Assembly: GCF_025642745.1 (NCBI RefSeq)
Contig: NZ_JANZKP010000016.1
Coordinates: 1-64,000, forward strand
Length of the DNA: 64,000 nucleotides
Source of the DNA: Cellulomonas sp. RIT-PI-Y
GTDB taxonomy: Bacteria; Actinomycetota; Actinomycetes; Actinomycetales; Cellulomonadaceae
Direction: 5' to 3'
Shown: in pieces, positions 37,070-44,430 of the stretch
How positions within the stretch are numbered: position 1 is the first letter of the stretch
Layout: each line of letters starts with the position of its first letter
Position numbers and translations under genes: made by a program
Notes under the pieces: model-generated
The model's database searches: none
Seen by the model: only the letters and a program-made list of their open reading frames with translations
Told to the model about the DNA's origin: nothing

Positions 37070-38086
37070 TCAGCCGAACAGCTGCGCGATGGTGTCGGCG
37101 ATCTCGGTGCCGGAGTAGTAGTCGATCCGGAAGGAGTCCTCACCGAGCGCGTAGACCTGGCCGCTCTGGACCGCGGGCGCGTTCGCGAGCACCGGCTCGG
37201 CCTGCAGCGCCTCGGCCTTGTCGTCGCCGCCGGAGATGATCAGCACGGTGTCGGCGGTCAGCGCCTGAACGGTGTTCTCCAGCGAGACGAAGGCGAAGTC
37301 GTTGCGTGCCTGGTCGCTGGTGTCGAGCGAGTCGTCCGCACCGACCACGTCGAAGCCGAGGGCGGTCAGCAGCGTGCCGTGTGAGCCGTCGGGCTTCGCG
37401 AAGGCGGTGTCGCCGCTGGATCCGTTGAAGACCACCGCGTTGACCGTGCCCTCCGGCACGGTGATCGAGTCGGCGACCTCGGCGACGTGGGCGTCGAACG
37501 CGTCGATGGTCGCCTGCGCCTCGTCCTCCATGCCGATGGCCGCGCCCAGCTCGGTGGCGACGTCCTGCCAGTCGGAGGTGGAGTAGTCGATGCCGATGGT
37601 CGGCGCGATGTCGCTCAGTGCGTCGTACTGGTCGGCGGTGGAGTCGGCACCGGTGGTGGACACGACGATCAGGTCCGGGTCGGCCGCGATCACGGCCTCC
37701 TCGTCGAACTCCAGGTTCTGGTAGAGCACCTCGACGTCGCGGTCCACGGCGACATCGGCCCACCAGTCGAAGAAGCCGGTGTCCTGGTTGGCGGCCGCCG
37801 GGGTGGTGGCGGCGGAGGCGACCACGGGTGCGTCCATCGACAGCAGGATGCCGGTCAGCGTCACCGAGGTGGACACGATCCGCAGCGGCTCGGCGTCGAT
37901 CTCGGTGGAGCCCAGCTCGTGCTCGACGGTACGCGGCCAGGCGCCCTCGTCGGAGGAGGCGGCGGTGGAGTCGGTGCCCGTGGTGCTCGCGCTGTCGTCG
38001 GAAGCGGAGTCCGAGGAGCAGGCGGCGGCGGTCAGAGCGACCAGGGCGGCGACGGCGACGGCGCCCAGGCGGCGGGTGTGGAACAT
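37070..38086 (-). CDS. iron-siderophore substrate-binding lipoprotein
   Basis: 338-residue FecB/FepB-type periplasmic-binding-fold lipoprotein. A signal peptide ends in the lipobox LTAAAC followed by a Ser/Asp-rich linker; the binding domain has RIVSTSVTLTGILLSMDAPV, VAADPDLIVVSTTG-like and VLIISGGDDKAEAL segments typical of the family. I chose ATG 38086 because GAAGGA lies 5 bases upstream; ATG 38092 would leave no spacing. It heads the operon and lies divergent from the esterase gene across an iron box. The exact siderophore is unknown; the neighbouring esterase suggests an ester-linked (enterobactin-like) type. Confidence 0.9.
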   Translation of the reverse strand: MFHTRRLGAVAVAALVALTAAACSSDSASDDSASTTGTDSTAASSDEGAWPRTVEHELGSTEIDAEPLRIVSTSVTLTGILLSMDAPVVASAATTPAAANQDTGFFDWWADVAVDRDVEVLYQNLEFDEEAVIAADPDLIVVSTTGADSTADQYDALSDIAPTIGIDYSTSDWQDVATELGAAIGMEDEAQATIDAFDAHVAEVADSITVPEGTVNAVVFNGSSGDTAFAKPDGSHGTLLTALGFDVVGADDSLDTSDQARNDFAFVSLENTVQALTADTVLIISGGDDKAEALQAEPVLANAPAVQSGQVYALGEDSFRIDYYSGTEIADTIAQLFG

Positions 38087-38127
38087 GACCATCCTTCGTT
38101 CGACGAGGACCCTTGACGGGTCAGGTG

Positions 38128-38146
38128 GTAGGTAAGGCTAACCTAT
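38128..38146. promoter_or_regulatory. DtxR/IdeR-type iron box
   Basis: The 19-mer matches the known consensus TTAGGTTAGSCTAACCTAA at 16 of 19 positions, with the right half GGCTAACCTA intact. It lies between the divergent binding-protein and esterase genes and covers TAACCT (38139-38144), the apparent -10 of the esterase gene. Iron-loaded DtxR/IdeR should block both promoters. Confidence 0.85.
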
Positions 38147-38150
38147 GCTT

Positions 38151-39398
38151 GTGTGGCAGCCGACAACCCCGACCATCGGACGACGATCCGCCGCCGAGGA
38201 GCTCCGTGTGCTCCCTGACCTGGCCCCGGGCCTGAAACCGGGGTCCGACGCCTGGTGGGCGCGCGTGACCGAGGACGGCACCCCGTTGTCGTTCTCGGCG
38301 GGTCTGCGCCAGGAGGACGGCACGCGCACCGGCGTCCCGACCCTGCTGTTCCTGGCCCGGGAGTCCGAGCACCCGACGGTCTACCTGGACCTAAACGGCA
38401 TGACCGACCGCACCGATCCGAGCGTCGGCACCATGACGGCGGTCTCCGGGACGGACCTCCACCTGGCCGCGTTCGGCGTGCACCCGGACTACCTCGGGTC
38501 GTACACGCTGATCCCGGTGGCCGGTCCGCTGGTCTCGCCCGCTCCGCGCAACACCCCGGAGGCGCGGGCCTGGTGGCTCGGCGTGCTGTCCCGGTCCCGC
38601 ACCGACCCCCACGCCCGGGGCCGGCGCTTCACCGGGTCGCTCGGCGGGCACAGCGCGGTGGCCCGGCTCGGTGACGCACCCGCCCCGCCGCCGTCGACAC
38701 CCAACGTCCCGGAGGAGCTGACCTGGCACCGTCCGGACGGCGTCGACCAGCGGATCTGGCTGTGGACCCCCGCCGCGGAGCAGGTCGGTCTGGCCCTCCT
38801 CTTCGACGGCCACATGTGGTCCGACCGGCTGCCGGTCGCGCCCGTCCTCGCGGACCTGCACCGGCGGGACGCGATCCCGCCGACCGCCGCCGTCCTGATC
38901 GACCCGATCGACCCCGCGCACCGCTCGGCCGATCTGGCGGGGGAGGACGACTACCTGGACCACCTGGTCACCGACTTGTTGCCGATGGTCGAGGCCGAGC
39001 TGCTCGTCCGCGGCCACCGCCGCGTGGCCGAGCCGGAGCGGACGGTGGCCGCCGGACAGTCCTTCGGCGGGCTGGCGTCCTTCCGGCTGGCCGCCCGGCA
39101 TCCCGATGTGGTCGGCGCCGTGGTCAGCCAGTCCGGGTCGTTCTGGTGGCCGAGCACCGACGAGGACGCGCCCCGCGCCGTGCTGGACTGGTTGCGTGCG
39201 CAACCGGTCCGTGACACCCGCACCGTGATCCAGGTCGGCGCCTACGAGGGACTGCTCAGTGCGACCAACCACGACCTGGCCGCGTTGATCGCCGAGCGCG
39301 GCGAGCACCTGGCGTTCCGGGAGGTGCACGGCGGGCACGACTGGGCCTGGTGGTCCGAACACCTGGCCGACGCCCTCATCGCCGCACTCCGCCCCTGA
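38151..39398 (+). CDS. enterochelin (siderophore) esterase-like hydrolase
   Basis: About 415 residues. The N-terminal domain (DUF3327-like, residues 20-190) precedes an alpha/beta hydrolase with nucleophile GQSFGGLASF, WWPS motif after the following strand, and a catalytic His in GGHDWAWW, as in Fes/IroD. It would release iron inside the cell by cutting the ester backbone of an imported ferric catecholate siderophore. Start: GTG 38151 lies 6 bases after TAACCT, a leaderless arrangement; ATG 38145, in frame, lies inside the iron box. The divergent uptake operon supports the role. Confidence 0.85.
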   Translation: MWQPTTPTIGRRSAAEELRVLPDLAPGLKPGSDAWWARVTEDGTPLSFSAGLRQEDGTRTGVPTLLFLARESEHPTVYLDLNGMTDRTDPSVGTMTAVSGTDLHLAAFGVHPDYLGSYTLIPVAGPLVSPAPRNTPEARAWWLGVLSRSRTDPHARGRRFTGSLGGHSAVARLGDAPAPPPSTPNVPEELTWHRPDGVDQRIWLWTPAAEQVGLALLFDGHMWSDRLPVAPVLADLHRRDAIPPTAAVLIDPIDPAHRSADLAGEDDYLDHLVTDLLPMVEAELLVRGHRRVAEPERTVAAGQSFGGLASFRLAARHPDVVGAVVSQSGSFWWPSTDEDAPRAVLDWLRAQPVRDTRTVIQVGAYEGLLSATNHDLAALIAERGEHLAFREVHGGHDWAWWSEHLADALIAALRP

Positions 39399-39405
39399 GC
39401 CCCCT

Positions 39406-39473
39406 CCCGCCGAGTGCGAAGAAGTCGTCGCCCGAATCGCCCGAACCGCGTCAGGTTCTTCGCACTCGGCGGG
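39406..39473. repeat. dispersed hairpin element, copy A
   Basis: Perfect 18-base inverted repeat arms (39406-39423 and 39456-39473, CCCGCCGAGTGCGAAGAA on the left) enclose 32 bases with a direct pair of CGCCCGAA units. It starts 8 bases after the esterase stop and could terminate that gene, but a close copy at 53361 in an unrelated gap suggests a repeat family. Confidence 0.75.
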
Positions 39474-39492
39474 GGCGGGCAGACTGGCCGGT

Positions 39493-40113
39493 GTGCGAGT
39501 GGAGGCAGTGAGCCCGGAGCAGGTCCGGGCGCGGTTGGTGGCCCGGGTGGGGGAGCTGCCCGCGGTCCGGCCCCGGGTGCTGATCGACGGCTGGGGCGTC
39601 ACCGACCCGGCGGCCCTGGCGACCGATCTGATCTCACCGCTGCGCGCCGCCGGCCGGCCCGCCGTCCTGGTCCGGGCCGACGACTTCCTGCGACCAGCGT
39701 CGGTGCGGTGGGAGTTCGGCCGGGACGACCCGGATGCGCTGCTGGATCTCGCGTTGGACTCGGGCGCACTGATCCGCGAGGTCCTCGACCCCTGGGAGGC
39801 CGGCGCCGACTACCTGCCCGCCCTGTGGGACGCGGCACAGGACCGCTCGGCCCGCCGTCGTCGGGAACCGGTCCCCGACGACGGCGTCCTGCTGCTGGCC
39901 GGGGAGCTCCTGCTCGGTCGCTGGCTGCCCGTCGACCTGAGCGTGCACCTGGCGCTGCGCCCGGACATGCTCGCCCGTCGGCTGCCCGCCGGACAGCAGT
40001 GGCTGCTTCCCGCGGACGCGCGCTACCGCGAGGAGGCCGACCCGGAGTCGGCGGCGGACGTGGTGGTCCGGGTCGACCACGCGGAGCGGCCGGGCTGGGT
40101 CACCGAGCGCTGA
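39493..40113 (+). CDS. uridine kinase-like protein lacking a P-loop
   Basis: 206-residue member of an actinobacterial family often annotated as uridine kinase. Conserved pieces are VRADDFLRPASVRWEFGRDD (Asp pair and substrate region), EVLDPWEAGADYLPALWD and DGVLLLAGELLLGRWLPVDLS. Where a Walker A (GxxxxGKS/T) is required it reads VLIDGWGVTDPAALA, with no Gly-Lys-Ser/Thr. So the canonical kinase reaction is doubtful; it may use another nucleotide mode or be a pseudo-kinase. GTG 39493 follows CAGACT by 7 bases. Moderately sure of the fold, not of function. Confidence 0.65.
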   Translation: MRVEAVSPEQVRARLVARVGELPAVRPRVLIDGWGVTDPAALATDLISPLRAAGRPAVLVRADDFLRPASVRWEFGRDDPDALLDLALDSGALIREVLDPWEAGADYLPALWDAAQDRSARRRREPVPDDGVLLLAGELLLGRWLPVDLSVHLALRPDMLARRLPAGQQWLLPADARYREEADPESAADVVVRVDHAERPGWVTER

Positions 40114-40117
40114 GGTC

Positions 40118-40678
40118 TCAGTACAGCTCCACGATCGTCAGCACGTCGTCGTCCACCTCGAACTCGCCGGCCTCGATCAGCTCGTTCGCCCGCGCCAGGT
40201 AGCCGCCCAGGCTGGTGGCCAGCGGCTCGTCCAGCTCCGGGTCCTCCGGTCGCACGAACACCTGGCCCACGGTTCCCTTCTCGCCCGGGTCCAGGTCGAT
40301 CAGCAGCGCGTCGCCGTCCACGGACATCACCGGGATCCAGTCCCGCGACCAGCCGGACCACCGGTACCAGGACGGCTGCGGCTCCGGTGCCCCGGCCTCG
40401 CGATCGGAGAGCTCACGGTGGAAGCGCACCAGCTCGTCGATCGAGCAAAAGCTCAGGTGGTTGATCATCCCGTGCACGCCCGACGGGTCGTTCTGACCGT
40501 TGGCGACCGCCAGCAGCTCGAGCAGCTCCGACGGGGTGCGACCGTCCAGCACCTCGTCCAGGTGCTCCAGCTCCTCGGCGGTGGCGGGCGGGTTGAAGGT
40601 GGCGGCGGACTCCGGGGCCAGGCGCTCCAGGTGGGCGCGCAGGCGGCGGAACTCGGTGCTGACGTCAGGGGTGCTCAC
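40118..40678 (-). CDS. SMI1/KNR4-like protein
   Basis: 186-residue SMI1/KNR4 (SUKH-like) domain protein. Typical parts: FNPPATAEELEHLDEVLDG at the N-terminus, then LLAVANGQNDPSG, DWIPVMSVDGDALLIDLDPG and a C-terminal helix YLARANELIEAGEFEVDDD. In bacteria the fold occurs in immunity proteins and regulators, but no toxin gene is beside it here, so immunity is not supported. GTG 40678 is preceded by CATACT and 6 bases, possibly leaderless. Confidence 0.7.
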   Translation of the reverse strand: MSTPDVSTEFRRLRAHLERLAPESAATFNPPATAEELEHLDEVLDGRTPSELLELLAVANGQNDPSGVHGMINHLSFCSIDELVRFHRELSDREAGAPEPQPSWYRWSGWSRDWIPVMSVDGDALLIDLDPGEKGTVGQVFVRPEDPELDEPLATSLGGYLARANELIEAGEFEVDDDVLTIVELY

Positions 40679-40707
40679 CCGAGGAGTATGCCCGGCCCGG
40701 CAACGAC

Positions 40708-40742
40708 GCAGGCGCCCGACCCACGGTGGGTCGGGCGCCTGC
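40708..40742 (-). terminator. terminator of tRNA-Gly(GCC) copy 2
   Basis: A perfect 16-bp stem (40708-40723 with 40727-40742) and 3-base loop lie 2 bases beyond the CCA end of the minus-strand tRNA-Gly. It may also terminate toward the SMI1-like gene. Confidence 0.75.
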
Positions 40743-40744
40743 GA

Positions 40745-40819
40745 TGGAGCGGATGACGGGATTCGAACCCGCGACCCTCACCTTGGCAAGGTGATGCTCT
40801 ACCACTGAGCCACATCCGC
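40745..40819 (-). tRNA. tRNA-Gly(GCC), copy 2
   Basis: Full cloverleaf on the minus strand: 7-bp acceptor GCGGATG/CATCCGC, D-arm GCTC/GAGC, anticodon loop TTGCCAA (anticodon GCC), T-arm with TTCGAAT. CCA is encoded at 40745-40747. The body is identical to the copy at 41183. Confidence 0.95.
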
Positions 40820-40928
40820 ATGTGCACCCCGTGAGGTGCGGGGACAACTCTAGCCGATGGGGCGGGGTGGTCGGTGCACCGGGCCGGGGACGGGGTTCGG
40901 GCGGTTGTCGGCACCCAGGCGCACGACA

Positions 40929-40957
40929 AAGGCCCCAGCTCATCGAGCCGGGGCCTT
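40929..40957 (-). terminator. hairpin between tRNA-Val and tRNA-Gly
   Basis: Stem of 13 bases with one mismatch (40929-40941 with 40945-40957) and a 3-base loop, placed 2 bases past the CCA end of tRNA-Val. It is followed on the minus strand by TTTG. It looks like a terminator or processing site inside the tRNA cluster. Confidence 0.6.
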
Positions 40958-40959
40958 GT

Positions 40960-41034
40960 TGGTGGGCGATACTGGGATCGAACCAGTGACCTCTTCCGTG
41001 TCAGGGAAGCGCGCTACCGCTGCGCCAATCGCCC
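40960..41034 (-). tRNA. tRNA-Val(GAC)
   Basis: Cloverleaf on the minus strand: acceptor GGGCGAT/ATCGCCC, anticodon stem CTTCC/GGAAG, loop CTGACAC with anticodon GAC, and TTCGATC T-loop. CCA is encoded at 40960-40962. Apart from the anticodon arm it differs at only two positions or so from the tRNA-Val(CAC) at 44352. Confidence 0.95.
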
Positions 41035-41056
41035 AGTGCAAACCACTGGAAATACG

Positions 41057-41127
41057 AGGTGGAGACGGGATTCGAACCCGTGTATACGGCTTTGCAGGCC
41101 GCTGCCTCGCCTCTCGGCCACTCCACC
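41057..41127 (-). tRNA. tRNA-Cys(GCA)
   Basis: Cloverleaf on the minus strand: acceptor GGTGGAG/CTCCACC, discriminator U as expected for Cys, anticodon loop CTGCAAA (GCA) and T-loop TTCGAAT. CCA is not encoded. Confidence 0.95.
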
Positions 41128-41182
41128 CTGAGACCTCAGTCCTCAGCAGCTGTCGCCAGCTGGCCAGGAGTGTCTGCCTCCG

Positions 41183-41254
41183 AGCGGATGACGGGATTCG
41201 AACCCGCGACCCTCACCTTGGCAAGGTGATGCTCTACCACTGAGCCACATCCGC
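41183..41254 (-). tRNA. tRNA-Gly(GCC), copy 1
   Basis: The same 72-base body as the copy at 40748-40819, on the minus strand and first in the cluster. Unlike copy 2, CCA is not encoded. A -10-like TACAGT (41311 to 41306) with a -35-like TTGGAC about 19 bases further upstream is the probable promoter of the cluster. Confidence 0.95.
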
Positions 41255-41305
41255 ATTGCGCCTGCTGTCCCGACCGCTTTCGCCGGGCTGGCTGGTGCGT
41301 CCTGA

Positions 41306-41311
41306 ACTGTA
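41306..41311 (-). promoter_or_regulatory. predicted -10 of the tRNA cluster
   Basis: TACAGT on the minus strand, with TTGGAC about 19 bases upstream of it, would start transcription some 45 bases before the first tRNA-Gly. Confidence 0.4.
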
Positions 41312-41434
41312 CGCGAACTTTCGACTGGGAGTCCAATCCGTGTCCGCCGACCGCGGTGTTCCCCGTGATCACGGCGTTGTCCGGGGTCGGCAGGGTCTTG
41401 CGGGCGGGTTCGTGGTCGGGGCGATCCGTCCCGC

Positions 41435-41440
41435 TACCGT
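41435..41440 (+). promoter_or_regulatory. -10 hexamer TACCGT for leaderless pabB
   Basis: TACCGT is followed by 6 bases and the GTG at 41447. It supports that start over the GTG 6 bases earlier. Confidence 0.5.
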
Positions 41441-41446
41441 GTGCGG

Positions 41447-42460
41447 GTGCGGACGGACGGCTGGGCGCGGATGGGCGGGCGCGAGCTCCGGGGTGTCCTG
41501 GAGTCGGTGCCGGATGTCGTCGCGGAGCCCGAGCGTCTGCGCGTCCCTGGTCACTGGGCGCTGGTGGGGGAGTTCGACGGGCCGGTGCGGGCCTGGCGGT
41601 TCGCCGACGTAGCGCCGGTCGCGCCGAGTGCCGGCGTCTGGCGGGCACCCGGGCCGTGGACCGGCTCGCTGGACCGCGCGGGCTACGTCGACGGGGTGCG
41701 CCGGGTCCGGGACGCGATCCGCGAGGGCGAGGTCTACCAGGCGAATCTCTGCCGCGTGCTGTCGGCGCCGCTGCCCGGGGAGCCGGATGCGGCCGCTCTG
41801 GCCGACCGGCTTGCGGCGGGCAATCCCGCGCCCTACGCCGGGGCGATCCAGGTCCCCGGGCAGTGGGTGGTCAGCGCCTCGCCGGAGCTGTTCCTGCGGA
41901 TCGAGGGCGACCGGGTGCGGTCGGCGCCGATCAAGGGCACCGCGCGCACCGCCGACGGCCTGACCGCCAAGGACCGGGCCGAGAACGTGATGATCACCGA
42001 CCTGGTGCGCAACGACCTGCAGCGGGTGTGCCTGCCGGGCACGGTCCGCGTGGAGGAGCTGCTCGCGGTCGAGGAGCACCCGGGTCTGGTGCACCTGGTG
42101 TCGACGGTGGCGGGGGAACTGCGCACCGACGACTGGGCCGAGCTGCTCACCGCCACGTTCCCGCCCGGCTCGGTGTCCGGCGCGCCCAAGTCGTCGGCGT
42201 TGCGGGTGATCGCCGAGCTGGAGACCGCCCCGCGTGGGCCGTACTGCGGGCTGATCGGCTGGGCCGAGGTCGGTGCTGACGGGTCGCTGCGTGCGGAGCT
42301 GGCGGTGGGCATCCGCACGTTCTGGTGGGCGGACGACGTCCTGCGGTTCGGCACCGGCGCCGGGATCACCTGGGGCAGCGACCCCGAGGGCGAGTGGGAC
42401 GAGACCGAGCTCAAGGCCGCCCGGCTGATCGGGCTGGCCTCGACCGAGGGGCAGCGATGA
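41447..42460 (+). CDS. pabB: aminodeoxychorismate synthase component I
   Basis: 337-residue chorismate-binding enzyme of folate synthesis. Only the catalytic domain and a short N-terminus are present. Diagnostic is APIKGTARTADG: PIKGT with the Lys nucleophile marks PabB, against PIAGS in the TrpE of this window. Other motifs: GEVYQANLCRVLSAPL, ITDLVRNDLQRVC, VHLVSTVAGEL and FPPGSVSGAPKSSA. It overlaps pabC by 4 bases. The glutaminase (PabA/TrpG) is not in the window. Confidence 0.9.
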   Translation: MRTDGWARMGGRELRGVLESVPDVVAEPERLRVPGHWALVGEFDGPVRAWRFADVAPVAPSAGVWRAPGPWTGSLDRAGYVDGVRRVRDAIREGEVYQANLCRVLSAPLPGEPDAAALADRLAAGNPAPYAGAIQVPGQWVVSASPELFLRIEGDRVRSAPIKGTARTADGLTAKDRAENVMITDLVRNDLQRVCLPGTVRVEELLAVEEHPGLVHLVSTVAGELRTDDWAELLTATFPPGSVSGAPKSSALRVIAELETAPRGPYCGLIGWAEVGADGSLRAELAVGIRTFWWADDVLRFGTGAGITWGSDPEGEWDETELKAARLIGLASTEGQR

Positions 42461-43260
42461 TCGTCTGGGCGCACGGCAGACTGATCGATCCGGCGGACCC
42501 GGTGTACCCGGTGGCCGATCCGGTGCCGGCCCTCGGGCTCGGGCTGTTCGAGACCTGCGCGGTGCGGGACGGGGTGGTGCTCGCCCTGGACCGGCATCTG
42601 GCGCGGCTGGCGCGGTCCTCGGCGGCACTGGGGCTGCCGCTCGACCTGCCGGCGGTCCAGGACGCCGTGGCGGCGGTGCTCGCGGCATCCGGTGACGCCG
42701 GAGCGGGGTCCGGCTCCGGTCGGCTGCGGATCACCTGCGGATCGCCCGGCGGACCGGTCGTGGTCGCACAGCCAGCGCCTGACCGTCCGGCGCCGTCCGT
42801 CCGGCGCAGCCCGTGGGTCCGCAACGAGCGTTCCCCGCTGGCCGGGCACAAGTCCACCTCCTACGCCGCCGACGCCCTGGCGCTGGCGGAGGCTGCCCGG
42901 CACGGTGCGGACGAGGCGCTGCTGGCGGACACCCGGGGCCGGCTGAGCGAGGGCACCACCACGAACGTCTGGGTGGAGATCGACGGCACCCTTCTCACGC
43001 CGACACTGGACTGCGGCTGCCTGCCGGGGATCATGCGCGAACGGGTGCTGGAGTGGTCGGCGGCCGCGGGGTTGCCGGTGCGGGAAGCCGAGCTGCCGTG
43101 GTCCGTGCTCGACCGGGTCGTCGACGGCGAAGCCGGCCTGGCGGTCAGCAGTTCGCTGCGCGGCCTCGTGCCGGCGGTCGCCGTGGACGGCCGGCCGGTG
43201 GTGCGGACCCCGGTGATCGGCGCCGTCCAGGAGTTGGTGCGGCGACGACTCGCGCAGTAG
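42457..43260 (+). CDS. pabC: 4-amino-4-deoxychorismate lyase (class IV aminotransferase fold)
   Basis: 267-residue PLP enzyme. N-terminal pattern VPALGLGLFETCAVRDGVVL and HLARLARSSAALG; the PLP lysine is in LAGHKSTSYAADAL; ADTRGRLSEGTTTNVWV and GCLPGIMRERVL follow, all class IV features. Coupling to pabB (ATGA) supports aminodeoxychorismate lyase, which releases 4-aminobenzoate and pyruvate, rather than a branched-chain or D-amino acid aminotransferase. Confidence 0.88.
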   Translation: MIVWAHGRLIDPADPVYPVADPVPALGLGLFETCAVRDGVVLALDRHLARLARSSAALGLPLDLPAVQDAVAAVLAASGDAGAGSGSGRLRITCGSPGGPVVVAQPAPDRPAPSVRRSPWVRNERSPLAGHKSTSYAADALALAEAARHGADEALLADTRGRLSEGTTTNVWVEIDGTLLTPTLDCGCLPGIMRERVLEWSAAAGLPVREAELPWSVLDRVVDGEAGLAVSSSLRGLVPAVAVDGRPVVRTPVIGAVQELVRRRLAQ

Positions 43261-43261
43261 G

Positions 43262-43642
43262 TCACCCGGCGGTCACCCGCACGCACAGGACGATGACCGA
43301 CAGCGCGGCGAGTGCGAAGTCGACCCGGGCGACCCGGGCGAGGGGAGCTCCGCCCGCTCTGCCCGTACTCCACCACAGCACGAAGTACCCGGCCGTCGAC
43401 ATCGCCGAGACCGAGAGGGCCGCGATCTGGAGCGCCGGGACGAAGACGGCCACCAGCGCCAATGCCCCGACGAGACCGAACAACACCGCGCGATGCCGCA
43501 TGAGCAGGAGCACACCGGGGTCATCGATCGTGACCCCGTAGAGTCGCGCCAGACCCGAGCGGCCGAGGACGCCGATCACTGGAAGGGCGTGGGCGACCGC
43601 ACTCGCGAGCAGGGCGAGGGTGGTGAGGACAGTGGCCAGCAT
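43262..43642 (-). CDS. small four-helix membrane protein of unknown function
   Basis: 126 residues with four hydrophobic segments (about 3-22, 50-68, 70-90 and 107-122). I recognise no family motif. It is convergent with pabC, with 1 base between the stops. The ATG at 43642 is preceded by TAGCGT and 6 bases, so a leaderless transcript is likely, which also supports this being a real gene. Confidence 0.6.
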   Translation of the reverse strand: MLATVLTTLALLASAVAHALPVIGVLGRSGLARLYGVTIDDPGVLLLMRHRAVLFGLVGALALVAVFVPALQIAALSVSAMSTAGYFVLWWSTGRAGGAPLARVARVDFALAALSVIVLCVRVTAG

Positions 43643-43648
43643 GTGGCG

Positions 43649-43654
43649 ACGCTA
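43649..43654 (-). promoter_or_regulatory. -10 hexamer TAGCGT for leaderless membrane protein gene
   Basis: On the minus strand TAGCGT is followed by 6 bases and the ATG at 43642. Confidence 0.45.
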
Positions 43655-43708
43655 AACCGCACCGGGCGCCGCCTGAGTGCAGTACCCAGTCGAAAGGTGT
43701 GCCGCCAC

Positions 43709-44137
43709 TCAGGCGGTGAGCAGCGCCGCGATCAACGCGGTCAGCTCGCCTTCCATCCGGTCGCTCTCGGCGCCGATCGCCACCAGGTCCTCGGTGCGCG
43801 TGATGAAGTGCTCCACCGCGTCCGCCGGGGCGGCCAGCAGCGCGGAGCCCTCGATGCCGGTGAGGGAGATCAGGACGAACAGCGGGTCCTCGTCGCGCCA
43901 GACCTGCACGTCGCCGTTCCCGGCCGGGTCGTCGGCGTCCGCGAGCATGCCCTGGACCAGCAGGTCCCGGCCGATCAGCCACACCGAAGTGGACTGCGGA
44001 CTGCTGAACACCGCCCGGACGGTGTAGGGGTCGCTGGCGCGGTAGGAGAGCTCGGCGGTCACCGGCAGCACGCTGGCGTCGGAGCTGATCAACTGCATCG
44101 CGACCGACTCGACCACGTCGTCACTGTGCTGGGCCAT
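43709..44137 (-). CDS. SsgA/SsgB-like cell-division regulator
   Basis: 142-residue member of the SsgA-like (SALP) family of Actinobacteria. Recognisable parts: VTAELSYRASDPYTVRAVF near the N-terminus, WLIGRDLLVQG, GDVQVWRDED, LTGIEGSALLAAPADAVEHF and ITRTEDLVAIGAES. In Streptomyces SsgB brings FtsZ to the septum site; non-sporulating relatives keep a single SsgB-like protein, probably for cell division. A very strong ribosome site (AAAGGGGGTG) precedes ATG 44137. Family call is firm; role here is inferred. Confidence 0.85.
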   Translation of the reverse strand: MAQHSDDVVESVAMQLISSDASVLPVTAELSYRASDPYTVRAVFSSPQSTSVWLIGRDLLVQGMLADADDPAGNGDVQVWRDEDPLFVLISLTGIEGSALLAAPADAVEHFITRTEDLVAIGAESDRMEGELTALIAALLTA

Positions 44138-44351
44138 GGCGTCACCCCCTTTCGATGTCGATCCATCATGGCAGCCCTGACGGTGCCAGGCCGAGCGCAG
44201 ACGCGCACTTTCACCCGGTGCGGCGAGTGCTTCACCCCGTCCGATTCCTCAACCGGCGACGAACTACGCAGAGGTGCGCGGCCGTGATCAGGCCGGACGC
44301 CGTGCCGGTTTTCGGTTTGGGTGCTTCGGACTGTATGGTCTTCCCAGCACC
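44138..44351. promoter_or_regulatory. intergenic region with tRNA-Val promoter
   Basis: No gene is seen. TATGGT (44334-44339), preceded by TG, is a likely -10 for the plus-strand tRNA-Val. The left end holds the ribosome site of the SsgA-like gene. Confidence 0.4.
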
Positions 44352-44423
44352 GGGCGATTGGCGCAGTGGTAGCGCGCTTCGTTCACACCGAAGAGGTCAC
44401 TGGTTCGAACCCAGTATCGCCCA
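44352..44423 (+). tRNA. tRNA-Val(CAC)
   Basis: Cloverleaf on the plus strand: acceptor GGGCGAT/ATCGCCC, anticodon stem CTTCG/CGAAG, loop TTCACAC (anticodon CAC), T-loop TTCGAAC. CCA is not encoded. Closely related to the tRNA-Val(GAC) at 40960. Confidence 0.95.
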
Positions 44424-44430
44424 CCCGTGC

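Noticed and set aside
40118-40678. Toxin-immunity locus around the SMI1/KNR4 protein
   Set aside because: No polymorphic toxin, secretion tag or second immunity gene lies beside it; neighbours are a kinase-like gene and tRNAs.
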